Assembly: GCF_001540865.1 (NCBI RefSeq)
Contig: NC_033631.1
Coordinates: forward strand, 6,046,953-6,110,952
Direction: 5' to 3'
Length of the DNA stretch: 64,000 nucleotides
DNA from: Ananas comosus
Lineage: Eukaryota; Streptophyta; Magnoliopsida; Poales; Bromeliaceae
The notes beneath the pieces are model-generated. The model was not told the DNA's origin, made no database searches, and saw only the letters and a list, made by a program, of their open reading frames with translations. The position numbers were made by a program, and so were the translations under genes. Below, piece after piece: positions 44,824 through 57,614 of the stretch (position 1 is the stretch's first letter; each line of letters begins with the position of its first letter).

Positions 44824-47275
44824 CAATTGTTCATATTGTGACTACTGTTTACAGTATGTGCAGGCTGTGGGTACCCTCTGGACTGATTGTCCAAAGCCCC
44901 AGACCTTTGCGGTGATCGAAAGTACTTTTCCGGAGCGTTTGTCGGCAAAATCCGCCGACAGAATGCAGTTTCGGTTCGGAATTCTTCCGACGGTGCTTTG
45001 TGATGATTTGCTATGTCACCGAGCCTTGTTGGCTGTTCACTCGCGTCATTTCGAGGGTTTGGAAATGACGGGTGCGCGACGGTGGGTTCCGGTGTCGAAA
45101 TAGACACTTTCGGGAACCCGGATCGAAACGATTATCCGACGGTAATTGTTTCGACGTGAGGAGTTGTGTTTGCTGCCATGAGGCACGATTATTTATGTTT
45201 AGTGGCAGCGGGTGACTCGTAGCGCGAGTCGGTGTATTCCGGGACAGTTCGTGGGTCCCGGGGAAGTCCCAGTGCGATTTTTGGGACTTCCGGCGAGTTA
45301 CCGTAATTGGTTTCGGGAAACCGATCTCCGTGGGATTGTTGGTGGAGTTGTGATACTGTGGTTATTAGTTGTGGGTTAGGCACTAACCCGGTCGACCTTC
45401 CTTAGGTCCAGTTGACGTTCTTTTGCAGTCAGGAGACAGGCGCGACATCCTTACAGGTGGGTACTTCGATCCGACGTCGGTACAGTAGTGCACGCTCGGT
45501 GATGGTTTCTTACCCTTACTCTTCTGTTGTTATTATTGCATAGTATATATTGAGCCTAGCACCCATGTTATTCCATTATACTCTACTCGTTTGCATGCTT
45601 AATATCCTGAGTAGGAGTAGAGAAGTTCTATCTATGTGCGTATCTGTTGACCTGGTTGGTCGATTCTTGTACTTCATATCAGTGACTTGGTAGGTCGATA
45701 ATTGTACTTCATATCAGTGACTTGGTAGGTCGATTCTTGTACTTCGTATCAATGACTTGGTTGGTTGGTTCTCGTATCTCGTATTTGTGACACATTTGGT
45801 CGGTTCCTTGACTTCTGTCGTTCGATGACCGTTGTGGTCAATGTACCCTAGAGGGGTTGGATTGTTGGCTAGTGGCCGACGGTAGTTCTGAATTCTATTG
45901 ATACACTCTGATGACCTATTTGTCGATTCGTTATGCATATATCCTAGTTGACCTGAGTGGTCAGTCCTTGTGGTTCATTGAGCAGTATTTGTATACTTTT
46001 GAGATGATGTTGATGTTGTTTCATCCTAGTTGACCTGAGTGGTCAATTCTTGTGCTTCCTTATAGTTGATGACCTATACGGTCGATGAGCCCTATGGGCA
46101 GGATTGTCGGCTGGTTGCCGACGTTTGGCTTTTGAGCATATCAGCATTGATCGCCCGACTCGTTCGCAGTTCACGAACACCGGCGGTCTGATTCACCGCA
46201 AGAGGTGTTCTTTTCCGGAAAAGTGGTTGCAGGTGCCAACCCGTGAGCCCTAGAGGGGTTATATGCATGTTAGAGCGGCAGTGGTATTGTCGGGAGGTGT
46301 TGCGGTGCGGACCTCCAGGGCACAGGCTTGAAGTTTGCGGTGCGGACCAACAGAGCAGCAGATTCCAAATTGGGTATATTTGGTCTATACATCCGATTGA
46401 TACATATGTCTATAGTAGCAGTCGTTGCATGCATACTTACAGTTCTTGCTTTACAGTTGTCTTGCTACTATAGTAGATATTCATGTTTGCTTCCTGTTCT
46501 AGTTACAGTAGCGGTAGCCATTTATTCTGTTATTGTTCTACTTCATTTTAGTTTATTGCTACTGCATTCAGTATATCTGCTCATTATCTTGTTTGTCTCT
46601 TCTTGATCCGGTGAGTACTCCTCGCCTTTGTCGGCTTGCGGTACCCACTAGGAGGGGGAGACATGTTTACATGTTCTCACTCCCACCATTTTTCAGGTTT
46701 TGCGGGCTGTGAGGGTTGAGACGAGACGTGAGATACATTTGTAGCGGTCGATAGAACTCCCTACCGAGGTTATTCAGTTTAGTATTTACCTTTATTTCTG
46801 TTGATATAACGTAGACGGTTTATATGGTTCAGTATTTTTTATCATATTTGAATATGTGGGTTTTCGTGAATGTAATAAAAGAACTTGTGGATTTTGTAAA
46901 AAATGAAAAATAATTTTCTACCCCTCGTGGTAGCGTGTTTTTATAGGATAAGAGTTTCCATGAGGAAAACAGTTTTAAAAGATTTTTTTGTGGATTTATG
47001 ATTAAACATCGAATGTGAATCTGTGGTGGATGGTGTATGAATGTATAAATGATTAGATGTTGTATATTCATTTGTTGTGGTTGTATCCTGGTTATACTCT
47101 TGTACTTGTGCGACGCCGTGCAAATACAGGGGAGACTCTGTCCATGTGAACAGTGGACTCTCCGTATTTGTGGCGGATGTGGCATATCCTGGGGTCAGGC
47201 TTTCAAAAAAAAAAAAAAAAAAATTCTAGTCACTTCCACTGTATTTTCAAACAAAGAGGGACCCGGGGCTTGACA

Positions 47276-49740
47276 GATTAAAATGGTATCAGAGCCAAGT
47301 TACAACCACAACACCATTCACAGGATGTTTTGAAAAGTTAAACAAAAACTGAACCATTGGTTTGGTTGATTCATAGGAAGACCTACGGTATATAGGGACG
47401 TGAGTGCGGGGTTTGGGCTTTTGTCCCGGTGTGCATTCGAGTGGGGTAAACTCGGAGTGCACGGTTATTGACGTATGTGCTACGGTTTTCGCACAAGCTG
47501 GTGTCTTAGTTAGGAGTAGTGGCGGTGTACTTCTGACATTCAGTGGCGGGGTGAAGTTATCCAGGTGTAGCCATTCTTGTCAGGTGGGGCCTTGATGGGC
47601 CAGTGATTATTGGGCTTAGGCGAGTGTCTTAACTGCCGACACCCAGGCCACTCTTCCTACTGAGGGCACGAGAGCTACTGCGAGTGTCTCTACGGAGACG
47701 GTACTTAGACCAGTTACGGTTGCGACTTCAGTGGGGCTACTAGGGTGTAGCCCAGGGTTTGGATAGCGGTCGTTTAGGCGACTGCATTGTTAGTGTTGCT
47801 TCCGCAGATCTTTGGGTAGGGTTGCAATGCCTACCTTTCCTCCTTGATTGCTGATTGGAATCAGCGGTTTGCGTCTTTTGACCTTGAACTAGTTCTTTCG
47901 TCAAATTGACGTGTACTAGAGTAGGATTGACACAGTTTTGGTGTCAGGACTCTGTTGATGCATACATTGTATGCGGTTATTCTAACACTTAAATTGGTGT
48001 GGCATGGGATAGTAGATGGTGTGGTAGGATCTGTCTTGACTCGAGTTACTCCAAGGCATGGACGGAGTTCTCGGAGCTTTGGGAATAGTTGGTTGTGGTG
48101 TGGAAACCAGTTAGAGAAACCGTTCCCTAAAGCCTCTGTTTGTGTTATTCGCGGCTTAGTGTCGCTTATAGCTTTTGGATGTTGAAAGCTATGGGACTCC
48201 CATTGAGTCGGTTCAGGGTCGATCTGATTTCGAATGTAGGCTTGCAAAGTCAATGTTTCGATGGTTTGGTTGTGAACTTTTGGTTCAATGAAGAGGTATC
48301 AGGTCACTTGATACTTCGATGTGTCGCGCTTCCAACTTGTTGTTGGTAGTGGATCTTCGGATATTTCGCTTTTCTTTTTATAAGAACATTGGCTGCAGAC
48401 AATGTACTGTCGAAAGTTGGGACGAAATACCCTTTTCCCGTTTGGGACTCATGGATTGGGTCGGTATTTTTCTCTAGATTGTCTTGGAAAATCTTGAGTG
48501 TTGGTCATCTCTGATCACATAGTGAGCCTTGGATTATTCCCTGGCAGGTTTTGTGCAGTTGACTTATCGTCACTGCTGATGGTTTTGACCATGGTTCGAG
48601 TCTGGGTGCTTGTTAGCTCTTTAGTTGTACCTGTTACAACTAAAATGTTTGTTTGGTTAGTAGTCTTGGTCTTTTTGCCAGGGAGGTTCAGAATCACAGT
48701 TGTTGAGTGACTTAAGCTTGATTGTTGGTTTTGATTGTAACCGTATGCGATAGCGTGTAAGGTTTGCGACTTAGCTTATCGTGCAAACCTTGGAGTGGTA
48801 TGCTTGTCCGGTTGTTTGGTGACAGGTGCGCCTGGGTCTCAATGAGACATGTATTTGGTGTTGCTCGGAACATCGATCGCTAGGGTCCCTGGTGGGAAGG
48901 TAGCGACAGGGTCTCGTGGAGATAGGTGTTGGGCATCACCGATGGTTAGTATCGCATATTGCGATTGGCGACCCTGTGCACCAAGTAATGGACTTGCATG
49001 GGACGTTTGTTGGTTGGATTGAATTATTGAGCGGACAAATTGTCCAGCTCAATTGGCATTGTCAGCCTTGGACCTTTTTGGTCTGGTGGAAAATGAGGTC
49101 TTGGACCTATGACTGTAGAATGCCACAGGTGACTTTCCGATGATGAGGATTTGACTTCGACAGTTTGTGTGTTTGGTTGGTGGGAGACTGTGGTCTCAGA
49201 GGCAAATGCCTTCGACTCGAGTTTTAGAACAACGTTTCGTACTCGCTCATGGTGAGCTGATTGACGTTGTGGGCGAGTCGGAGTATGTCGTTTCGGCCTA
49301 CGGAAACATACTCCAGACTTGCGTTGTTGTCACGTGACTTTTCTACGTGAACTATCGACGTAGTCGAGTCGGTCACTGCTACGCGGACCATGGTAGATTG
49401 GACCTAGAGCTTCTGAGTGGTGAATTATTATTTCAGAATTGGCAATTGGGATCGGATAATCCTAGTCACGGGACTGTTTTTGTCCACAGGTTATAAGATG
49501 GTGTTGATCCCGGCGAGTTTTGGTCCGTAAATTTTGGGTTGGCACGTTTTCCCTCGTCTTATCCAAATGGAACCGCAGTCCTATTCTTCCCTTATTCGGA
49601 GATTAATCTGCCCAAGTTCATGGAAATATAATTGACCAGTACTCAAAGGTGATACCGCAGAGGTAGAGTATATCCAAATTCCATTCGGGTGGGTGCGTGG
49701 TCAAGTTTCAGGGACGAAACTTCTTTTAAAGGGGGGATAA
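47276..49740 (+). repeat. Noncoding internal domain of copy D
   Basis: The domain follows primer site TGGTATCAGAGCC and ends at AAAGGGGGGATAA before the LTR. It is collinear with the domains of copies A and C. Inverted repeats such as GCATAC-ATT-GTATGC and GTCTC-GTG-GAGAT (a G-U closing pair) are retained. The longest open frame is about 130 codons and is not conserved. Confidence 0.8.
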
Positions 49741-52589
49741 TGTAAGGACTGAGATTTTGACAGTGCAACTAAACTCTCTGTTGACGATGTTTTTTTTTGT
49801 GTAATTTAATTACATCAGCACTCGTCAAGTTTCAGGAGAAAACGAGTTAGAACGGAGAAGTTATGCGACCAGAACCGATGACTTAAAGTGAATAGTAACT
49901 CCGACTTTTCAGTTGAGCCAGTAAGTAGAGAAGGGTTTTGGTGCATATTGGACTCCGAATATAGGACTCCAATAGCTCGTTTCGAACAGCTCGACTATTC
50001 TGGACCCAATGGCACCTGACAGAATTGGGTTCTGATGGACGGTTTTCGAGAAAAAGGGGTTTGATTGGGTTTACATATATAAATATATGTGGTTACTTGG
50101 TGGTTTGTAATGAGGGTTGACTTCGTCGCAAATCGGCTACCAAATCAGATAAAGCGAAATGTTAGATTCGATGCCCCAGTCGTGCTGAACGCGCTGGCGG
50201 AATCCGATTGGAAATTCGACGGACGGATCTTTGGGAATCGCAAAATGTTCTCGCTGAGAGGTCGAAATCAGCAAAACGGAAAAATCGTGAAAGGTCCAAT
50301 ATTTTATGCGCCGTTTTGCGTGAGTTCGAACGTCGAGGGACATACGTGCAAATGACACGTTCTTGCAGGGGATCTAGCTGATAATATCGGTCTACGGTGG
50401 ACTTTTCTACAATTATACATTGGGTATAAATGTTGGTTTAGGGTTTCCATGAGAAACCCTAACCCTAAGTCGTCCCCCAGCCAACCCAGTCCACCCTAGC
50501 CGCCCTAGCTCCTCCCTGCCCTACCCGTGCTCATGCCCCGGCCGCCGGTGAGCAACCCCGGCCGCCGGAAATCCCTGCAGCACCTCTCTCTCTCTCTTTC
50601 TCTCAGCCACCCACTCACCGCTTTGTGGTTGCGGGTCCGAGGAAGTCATCCAAGCTTGGGCGACAACACCTTTTGGTCGAGACCCATCTTAAGCATCTCC
50701 CCTGCCGGCCCCGTCGTCCTTGCATGGCGCCGGAACCGCCTGCACAAAGCTGTGGCCAGCCTGGGCCAACCCAGGCCGAGCTGACTTCAGCTCGGGGCCC
50801 GCTTGTTGTAGCCTCCCTAGATCGGCCGCCCCGACTTCCTCCGGCCTTCAGCAACCTCCGGCGCGCATCCCCGGCCATCCCCGTGCGCCGCTGGCGCCGC
50901 CCTAGCTCCCTGCGGCCAACCGCGGTCACCCAGATCGAGCCTGGGTGATCTCTATTTCTGCGCGCCGCCGCCGCTCCCCGCTGGCAGTGCCGTCCTCCAG
51001 ACACATCTGGCGACCTCCGGCGTGCATCCCCGGACGTCCCTGAAGCCGCTGGCCGCCGCTCTTCCACTCTGCGGCCGCCCAGAGCTTGTGCTGGGCGAGG
51101 CCGAGCCACCTCGGCCACCGCACGACGCCGCCGCCCACGGAAGGGTGCATCACGATCCCCTCGGCATCCGGCGACGGATTGACATCGCCCCGACCTCCTT
51201 CAACCTCCGCCGCGCCGCCGGGAAGCCTTGAACCCGAGAGCAGTTGGCGGGCTTGATCTCCTCCGCCGCGCCACCGGTTGCCGCCCGCCGCCGGCCAGCA
51301 CCTGCCCCGGACCTCTTGGACTGGCTGCTTCCATTCTCCGCCGGAGCGCTCACTGTCCGGCCGCCGGAGACCAACCCTAACTCCCACTGCTCCGGTATGC
51401 TATTGTTTTAAGTTCCAGCACTGTAGTTTGGGGTTCCGGTCGTCTTTCCGGCAATTTGAGAGCACTCCGATAGTTGGGGAAGTGAGCACGATAATCCTGG
51501 TTTTGTGCTGAACATCGTGCCCAACTTCGTTAGGTTAATTGAGGCCTCGGGTAGTGAATTAGACCCAACGTAGGCGCTGTGCGCGCTGTTTACAGAAGTT
51601 TGGATCGCTCGCGCGCCCGCCACAGTGGCTGGCAGTGCTCAGAAAGGTGAGCACGGCCTCTGGCACACTGAGACCTGTCATCGGGTGTCTCAGCTCAGCA
51701 GAATAACCCTCGATTTCTGCTAGCGGACCATAAAAGCCCTGAAATCACATAAAATAATGTGATTTTGGGTAATCGGGAGGGTTTTTATGCAATTGTTCAT
51801 ATTGTGACTACTGTTTGCAGTATGTGCAGGATGTGGGTACCCTCTGGACTGATTGTCCAAGGCCCCAGACCTTTGCGATGATCGAAAGTGCTTTCCGGAG
51901 CGTTTGTCGGCAAAATCCGCCGACGAAATGCAGTTTCGGTTCGGAATTCTTCCGACGGTGCTTTGTGATGATTTGCTATGTCGCCGAGCCTTGTTGGCTG
52001 GTCACTCGCATCATTTCGAGGGTTCGGAAATGACGGGTGCGCGACGGTGGGTTCCGGTGTCGAAATAGACACTTTCGGGAACCCGGATCAAAACGATTAT
52101 CCGATCGTAATTGTTTCGACGTGAGGAGTTGTGTTTGCTGCCATGAGGCACGATTATTTATGTTTAGTGGCAGCGGGTGACTCGTAACGCGAGTCGGTGT
52201 ATTCCGGGACAATTCGTGGGTTCCGGCGAAGTCCCAGTGCGATTTTTGAGACTTCCGGCGAGTTACCGTAATTGGTTTCGGGAAACCGATCTCCGTGGGA
52301 TTGTTGGTGGAGTTGTGATACTGTGGTTATCAGTTGTGGGTTAGGCACTAACCCGGTCGACCTTCCTTAGGTCCAGTTGATGTTCTTTTGCAGTCAGGAG
52401 ACAGGCGCGACATCCTTACAGGTGGGTACTTCGATTCGACGTCGGTACAGTGGTGCATGCTCTGTGATGGTTTCTTACCCTTACTCTTCTGTTGTTATTA
52501 TTGCATAGTATATATTGAGCTTTGCACCCATGTTATTTCATTATACTTTACTCGTTGTTTGCATGCTTAGTATCCTGAGTAGGAGTAGA
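49741..52589 (+). repeat. 3' LTR of copy D, first part
   Basis: It begins TGTAAGGACTGAG and matches the 5' LTR closely up to GAGTAGGAGTAGA, where CACTA 2 is inserted. The corresponding undisturbed text in the 5' LTR lies at 45609-45635. Confidence 0.87.
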
Positions 52590-53270
52590 CACTACATGAA
52601 AAGATATTGTTGGTGGCAAAAATAATATGACGATAAATTTTGTCGCCACTATATAGTTACTTTTTGTGGCGATAAAAAAAAATTGCCATCGATTAGTTAA
52701 CTAAAAGTGGCAATACTATTTTCGCAACTAAATGATTATTTCATCGCCACTATTTGGTTATCTATGGTGGCGATAAAAAGAATGACCATCGATTAACTAA
52801 CTTAAACTAGCGATACTACTTTCGCCACTAAAAAATTATTTTATCGCCACTAAATCGTTATTTATGATGGCAATAAAAAATATTGCCACTAATTAATTAA
52901 CTTAAAGTGGCAATATTACTTTCGCCACTAAATGATTATTTTATCGCCATTATTTGGTTACCTATAGTGGCAAAAAAAAAAATTTGCCACCAATTAATTA
53001 ACTTTAAGTGGCGATAAAAAATATTGCCACTGATTAATTAACTTAAAATGGCAATATTACTTTCGCCACTAAATGATTATTTTATCACCATTATTTGGTT
53101 ATCTATAGTGGCGATAAAAAATTTTGCCACCAATTAATTAACTTTAAGTGGCGATAAAAAATTTTTGTCACCAATTAATTAACTTTAAGTGGCAATACTA
53201 CTTTCGCCACTAAATGACTAATTTTTTGCCATTATTTGGTTAGCTATAGTGGTGATAAAAAAAATTGACG
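52590..53270 (+). repeat. 5' subterminal repeats of CACTA 2
   Basis: A tandem unit with AAGTGGCGATAAAAAATATT, GCCACTAATTAATTAACTT and TTTCGCCACTAAATGATTAT words recurs with small changes. The 3' end (59380-59889) has related words in inverse order, including GGTGGCGACTAAT and AAAATATCGCCAC. Confidence 0.82.
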
Positions 53271-53705
53271 CATATTATTAATAAAATTACAATAAAAATA
53301 AAATATTTAAAATGTTTATATCAAAATAATGTATAGTGAAGGTGAAAAAACTGTAGTTGTTAAAAATTGAGGGTAAAAATGTACAGAGACACTTTCAACG
53401 TCAGATCATTTTGAAATTGCTCTATGAATTATAATTTTATTTTGATTCACACCTCTGAACTTTTTTTGATTATTTTATTCTAGTTAATTTAGTTTAATTT
53501 TTAAATTCAAGAGCTTTATTAATTAGTGTTTACTTATTAATTATTTTTATTTATTTTTTAAAAATTAATTAAATTTAACTTAAATAAATAAATAAATAAA
53601 TTAATTACAAATTATTTAAATTTTAATTTTTAAAAATTAACTTATTAAATTTAAAAATTAAATTAAATTATTAGTTAATTAAATTAAATTAAATTTTTTA
53701 AAAGG
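53271..53705 (+). other. Very AT-rich segment in CACTA 2
   Basis: The stretch is almost only A and T with repeated TTAATTAA, AAATAAAT and AAATTAAATT words. I see no gene in it. Confidence 0.6.
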
Positions 53706-54060
53706 TCACGCTCACCCCCTTCTCCCCACGCTCTCCCCACACGCTCACCCCCTTCCCACGAACCTCACACTCTCCCCACGCTCACCCCCTCCTCCTCGCC
53801 GGTGAGCTCCTCGCCGGCGAGCTCATAGGCAACGAGTTCCTCCCCGCTGATCCCTTTTATGACGAGCCGTTTAGCATGGATCTCCTCGCCGTTGATCTCC
53901 TCGTTGTCGTTCTTCTTGCCGGTGAGTCCTTCGCCACAGATCTCCTCGCCAACGAGTTTATCACTACCGATCTCCTCGCCGCCAAGATTCTCATTGCCGA
54001 TCTCCTCTCCGACGAGCTCTCCACGGTCCCGATCTCTAATCGAAGAAAAATCTGCAAAAA
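53706..54060 (+). repeat. Degenerate minisatellite in CACTA 2
   Basis: First come copies of CTCACCCCCTTCTCCCCACG-like text. Then come repeats built on GATCTCCTCGCCGxxGA with a period of 21-30 bp. Both strands stay open for 73-126 codons because of the periodic composition, giving LLA-rich or GEE-rich readings. I regard these as repeat readings and not a gene. Confidence 0.5.
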
Positions 54061-54785
54061 AAAGGTCAGAAAAGCTAAATTTGATTGTGAATTTTGATTT
54101 CTTTTTAAATAATTCAACAATCCATGAATAATTATGAGACCACATGTGGATTTTTCTTTTCTAGTTTAATTAATCTATGAATTTCTAAATTGGTGGTGGG
54201 TGGAATAGGACAATGTCGGTCAGAGACGATGAGAATTGGCCCATCATGTATTGTGGGTGGAATAGTAGTTATATTCGTGGAGCAGCAACGATTATTATCA
54301 GGGTAAATTGTGTATATAGTGCGAGAATATGTTCATGTGAATGTCACCTAATTAGCAATTATACTCTATATATTCATGGATTTTTTTTTTAAAGTCTAAT
54401 TTGGTTCTTATTTTAAGTAATTTCGATCAATTTTTGTTGGGATCTCTACACGGTCATGCAATTAAGCAAAGTGTTAATTAACCTGATTTGATTCATGTGA
54501 GATGTTGAGATCTCTTTGTTTTGAGTGCATGAGGGTTTCCGAAACACAAACGTAGATGTTTTAAAATCTGAATGTAAACTGTTATTATATGATCTATAAG
54601 CTTTAAATAATTCAACTTACCTGTGTCTCTATGCTTTAGTTTCTATGTTGTCCAAAATATTGGAGCTAATTCAACTTACCTGTGGCTCTATGCTAGTTGC
54701 TAGTAAGGTTTTACTCTAGTAAATTGATGTATTAACTTTTTGACAACTTTCTGATCGTAAATATATCGCGTTCAGTTGCTTTCAG

Positions 54786-54883
54786 GTGGAAGGCATGATA
54801 TTGATGTTGATGATCTGAGAATCAACACAAAGTATACCGGTGGTTATTCTTATTCAAGTCGCACAGTTAAACTGTTTTGGGAG
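54786..54883 (+). pseudogene. Captured HECT-domain E3 ubiquitin ligase exon
   Basis: An exon bounded by TTTCAG and GAG|GTAACA encodes [20 protein letters not shown] and ends KLFWE. The DVDDLR-NT-YTGGY and FWE words match the part of the HECT domain before the catalytic cysteine in plant UPL-type ligases, most like the UPL6/UPL7 group from memory. HECT enzymes take ubiquitin from an E2 onto a cysteine and pass it to substrates. Only this one exon is recognisable and the catalytic cysteine exon is absent, so it is a non-functional fragment carried by the transposon. Confidence 0.72.
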
Positions 54884-55120
54884 GTAACAATTCAGTTTGT
54901 CTTGTCTTAGTTTCCTTTCATGCATGAGGATCAGTGCTCGTAACTACACATGATGGAACCGAATAAACACACTTTAATATACTCCAAGTCTCTAACAAAA
55001 ACCATTGAAACCATTTAGTTCTGCTACAGTAATTTCAACTATAATGTCATCTTCTTATTCCATCCACTCTGAAGTCCTTTGGCTTGAGCACAGCTGAGAA
55101 TGTTTCTATAACAACGTTTA

Positions 55121-55706
55121 TGTTAAAATCGTAACGGCGAAAAATAGATCCAGAAAATAATTTAATGCAGGAAAAGAAAAGAAAAGAAAAGAGCACACCG
55201 ATATTTACGTGGTTTAGCCAACGGCCTACGTCCACGGGCGAAGACGGAGCAAATACTTTATTAATGTTGAAAAGGCAGAGTACAAAGAAAATCTCTCAAA
55301 AGAACTCAAGCTCTAATTAGATCGGAAACGCCGCAGCAAAGCAACTCCAAAAGTGAGTCGGCTCCTCAACCCGTACGGATTCCCAAGTGGTGATAATTAG
55401 AGTCCCTCAACCCGTACGGACTCCAAAGTGGTGTTAATTAGAGTCACCACAGATTCTTCACCGTACGGAACATGAATAGCTTGGCTTAATTAATTAGACT
55501 TGGGTCTAATTAACATTGCGGCATCATTAGAGCTTGCCTCCACCAACAACTGAATTAATTTGGCATGGCTCTTAATTTGTTCGCGGCATCATTAACTTGG
55601 CCGTAGCATGTATATATAATACATGTTTCCTAACTAGAGTCTAATTCTAATTAGATTAGGATTTATCCTCAATTTAGATAACTACATATCTAAATCAAAT
55701 ATAACA
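55121..55706 (-). mobile_element. Solo Copia-type LTR inside CACTA 2
   Basis: This 586-bp segment starts TGTTAAAATCG and ends AATATAACA. It is flanked by the perfect 5-bp duplication GTTTA (55116-55120 and 55707-55711). The text around ATATTTACGTGGTTTAGCC is a common phrase in plant Copia LTRs. The minus-strand reading (TGTTATATTTG start) is my preferred orientation. No internal domain is attached, so it is a solo LTR left by LTR-LTR recombination. Confidence 0.82.
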
Positions 55707-55711
55707 GTTTA

Positions 55712-57253
55712 TGATGTTCCTCCTAAATATTCAGCTGAATGGTTAAGAAGGATAACATTTGTTCTAGTATTACAGAAACAAAAGAATTATAACAGTCAGT
55801 TCTTTGTTAAGCCAATGTGACTTATGATAACTTTGATGAGTCACATTTTAGGTTGCAATATTTAGTTCGTGGTTTAATACTCAAATGTCCTTTTTTGGTG
55901 TTAATGTTTTTCTTATTAGCATAAAATAACTGCTTAGAGTCTACTAGTATGCAAAAGAAACATAATGATAATATAGTATTTGTGATAACTTCTTTAGATG
56001 AATAACATGGTATCGGGGGTGTATAACACACAAATGATGGTTTTTATAGGGATGATGATTGTTTATTAACATAGCGATTCTTTAACTAATTCAATTTTTT
56101 TATTTGATCAAATTTTGCTTTCTGAATATGCGCGTATTTGACTTGGCTTCTAGAAGAGCTTTACTTTGGAACCATAAGCCATGCCTTTGCAAATTAAGAT
56201 TCTGGAGCTTCTAACTATGTTGAGAAGTCAAAATGTGACATTTTTGGCCCCAAAGACAGAAGTTTCATTTCAGTTTTTGCTTCTAGCTGCTGCAAGAAGC
56301 CGTTTGAGGGATTTAATGAGGTGTAGTTGCAGAAGCTCCAGTTTTGCTATGAGGCTCTATGAATAGCTATGGTATTAAGAAACAGAAATTTATTTTAGCA
56401 TTATTATTTGCTACCACAAAAGTGGATTAAGCAAACAGAACTCGTTCCCCTCATTCTAACAGTTTGACAACAGAGACAAATGCTAACCTCTTCTGAAGAG
56501 GCCACTGGAAGGTTGATCAAGTACTTAACCAACTTGATAGGTACAATAGCTACAATAAAGAGCTTGCAGGGTAGCCACAATAAAAATGCATCTTATAAAT
56601 TTAAGTACTTTTTGTTAATTGCCAATTAAATTTGCTTTGCTGTCAAGAACTGTACGTAGTTTAATTCCTATAGGAAAGGTTTACAGACTCTATTCCCGTA
56701 GAAGTAAGCCTATGTTAAAAAACGAAACAAGATTAATATATTAAAGAAGCATACATCAAAATGTTGAAGCAAGACGTCTTAGGGCCAATTATTAGCACTA
56801 GGAATGGCTATAAAGCATGGAAAATTAAGTGGCATCCCATGCTTGGCCGTTTCTAATTCCATTTTAAGAACTTATATGCTTACTTAATTAGCAACAAAGC
56901 TATTAGCTTTAGGTAGAAAACTGAAGTAGAAGAAAGCAAAGTTAGCAAAATTAGCAACAAAAGACAATAAAAGCTATTAGCTTGCTACTTAATGATCAAA
57001 ACATACAAATGGTGATTGCTTATGTTAAATGTTAACTTGGTTCATCTTTCTAACATAAAATGAGATTTGAATGGATATAGAAATAAATTTGAAGCAAAGT
57101 TTATTTGACATAAAGAATGTTGGTGAACTGGCATAATATAAAAGACAAACCGGCCCTATATCTGTTTTCGAACAGTGCTATTACAGAGGATAATCTCGCT
57201 AATTACTTAGAAAGACTCTTTCAACTGAAATAAAAAGGATAAGAAGTATTCAC
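55712..57253. other. Interior of CACTA 2 without a recognised gene
   Basis: This is AT-rich, intron-like DNA. Short frames such as 56181-56366 have no recognisable motif. Confidence 0.5.
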
Positions 57254-57614
57254 CTCACTAGCTGATATGAACCCATTTTGGTCCTTATCGAAAACCTTGA
57301 AAGCTTCTTTCAACTCCTCTTCATCATTGGTCTCCTGAATCCAGTAAGTGAAAGGCAGAAAAATGTCAAATTTTTCGCGACAATTTTACGCAACCAGAGG
57401 TTAAAACACAAGGCTTTTAAACGCAATTCCAGTTGGAGGTATGCTTCATAGAGCTTTCCATACCTTCGTTTTCTTAGCCATTAGGTATAAAAACTCTCCA
57501 AATTCTATGCTCCCGTTCCTGTTAACATCGACTTCCCTTATCATACCGTGCAGCTCTTCTTCAGTTGGTTTCTGGCCCAATGATCTGATGACCGTCGCCA
57601 ATTCTTCCAGAGTG
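57254..57614 (-). pseudogene. Captured calmodulin-like protein exons
   Basis: On the minus strand one exon (57614-57464) encodes [20 protein letters not shown], then [26 protein letters not shown] second (57334-57254) encodes [20 protein letters not shown] and GFISASE. Both have AG/GT borders. These are the end of EF-hand 1, all of EF-hand 2 (loop [12 protein letters not shown]) and most of EF-hand 3 (loop [12 protein letters not shown]) of a calmodulin or calmodulin-like calcium sensor, closest in feel to the CML8/CML11 group. The segments are collinear with the family, except that one residue appears missing after the first exon border. EF-hand 4 and the first exon are absent, so no functional sensor can be made. 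It lies opposite to the HECT exon, so the two came from different genes. Confidence 0.84.

Larger units (their letters stand above)
42748..47275 (+). repeat. 5' LTR of copy D
   Basis: It runs from TGTAAGGACTGAG to GGGGCTTGACA. It contains a TATA box (43429-43436), a cap-proximal hairpin (43443-43465), the GC-rich block, donor-like GTATGC at 44401, hairpins H1 and H2, acceptor-like TTTTGCAG ending at 45428, degenerate 35-bp repeats (45645-45800), and a run of A (about 47203-47222) shortly before the end. A 30-bp segment near H2 (AAAGGTGAGCACGGCCTCTGGC) is duplicated at 44650-44700 and is single in the 3' LTR. Confidence 0.87.

Noticed and set aside
53765..54145. 126-codon GEE-rich frame (minus) and matching LLA-rich frame (plus)
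   Set aside because: Both are readings of a degenerate minisatellite. There is no domain and no gene context.
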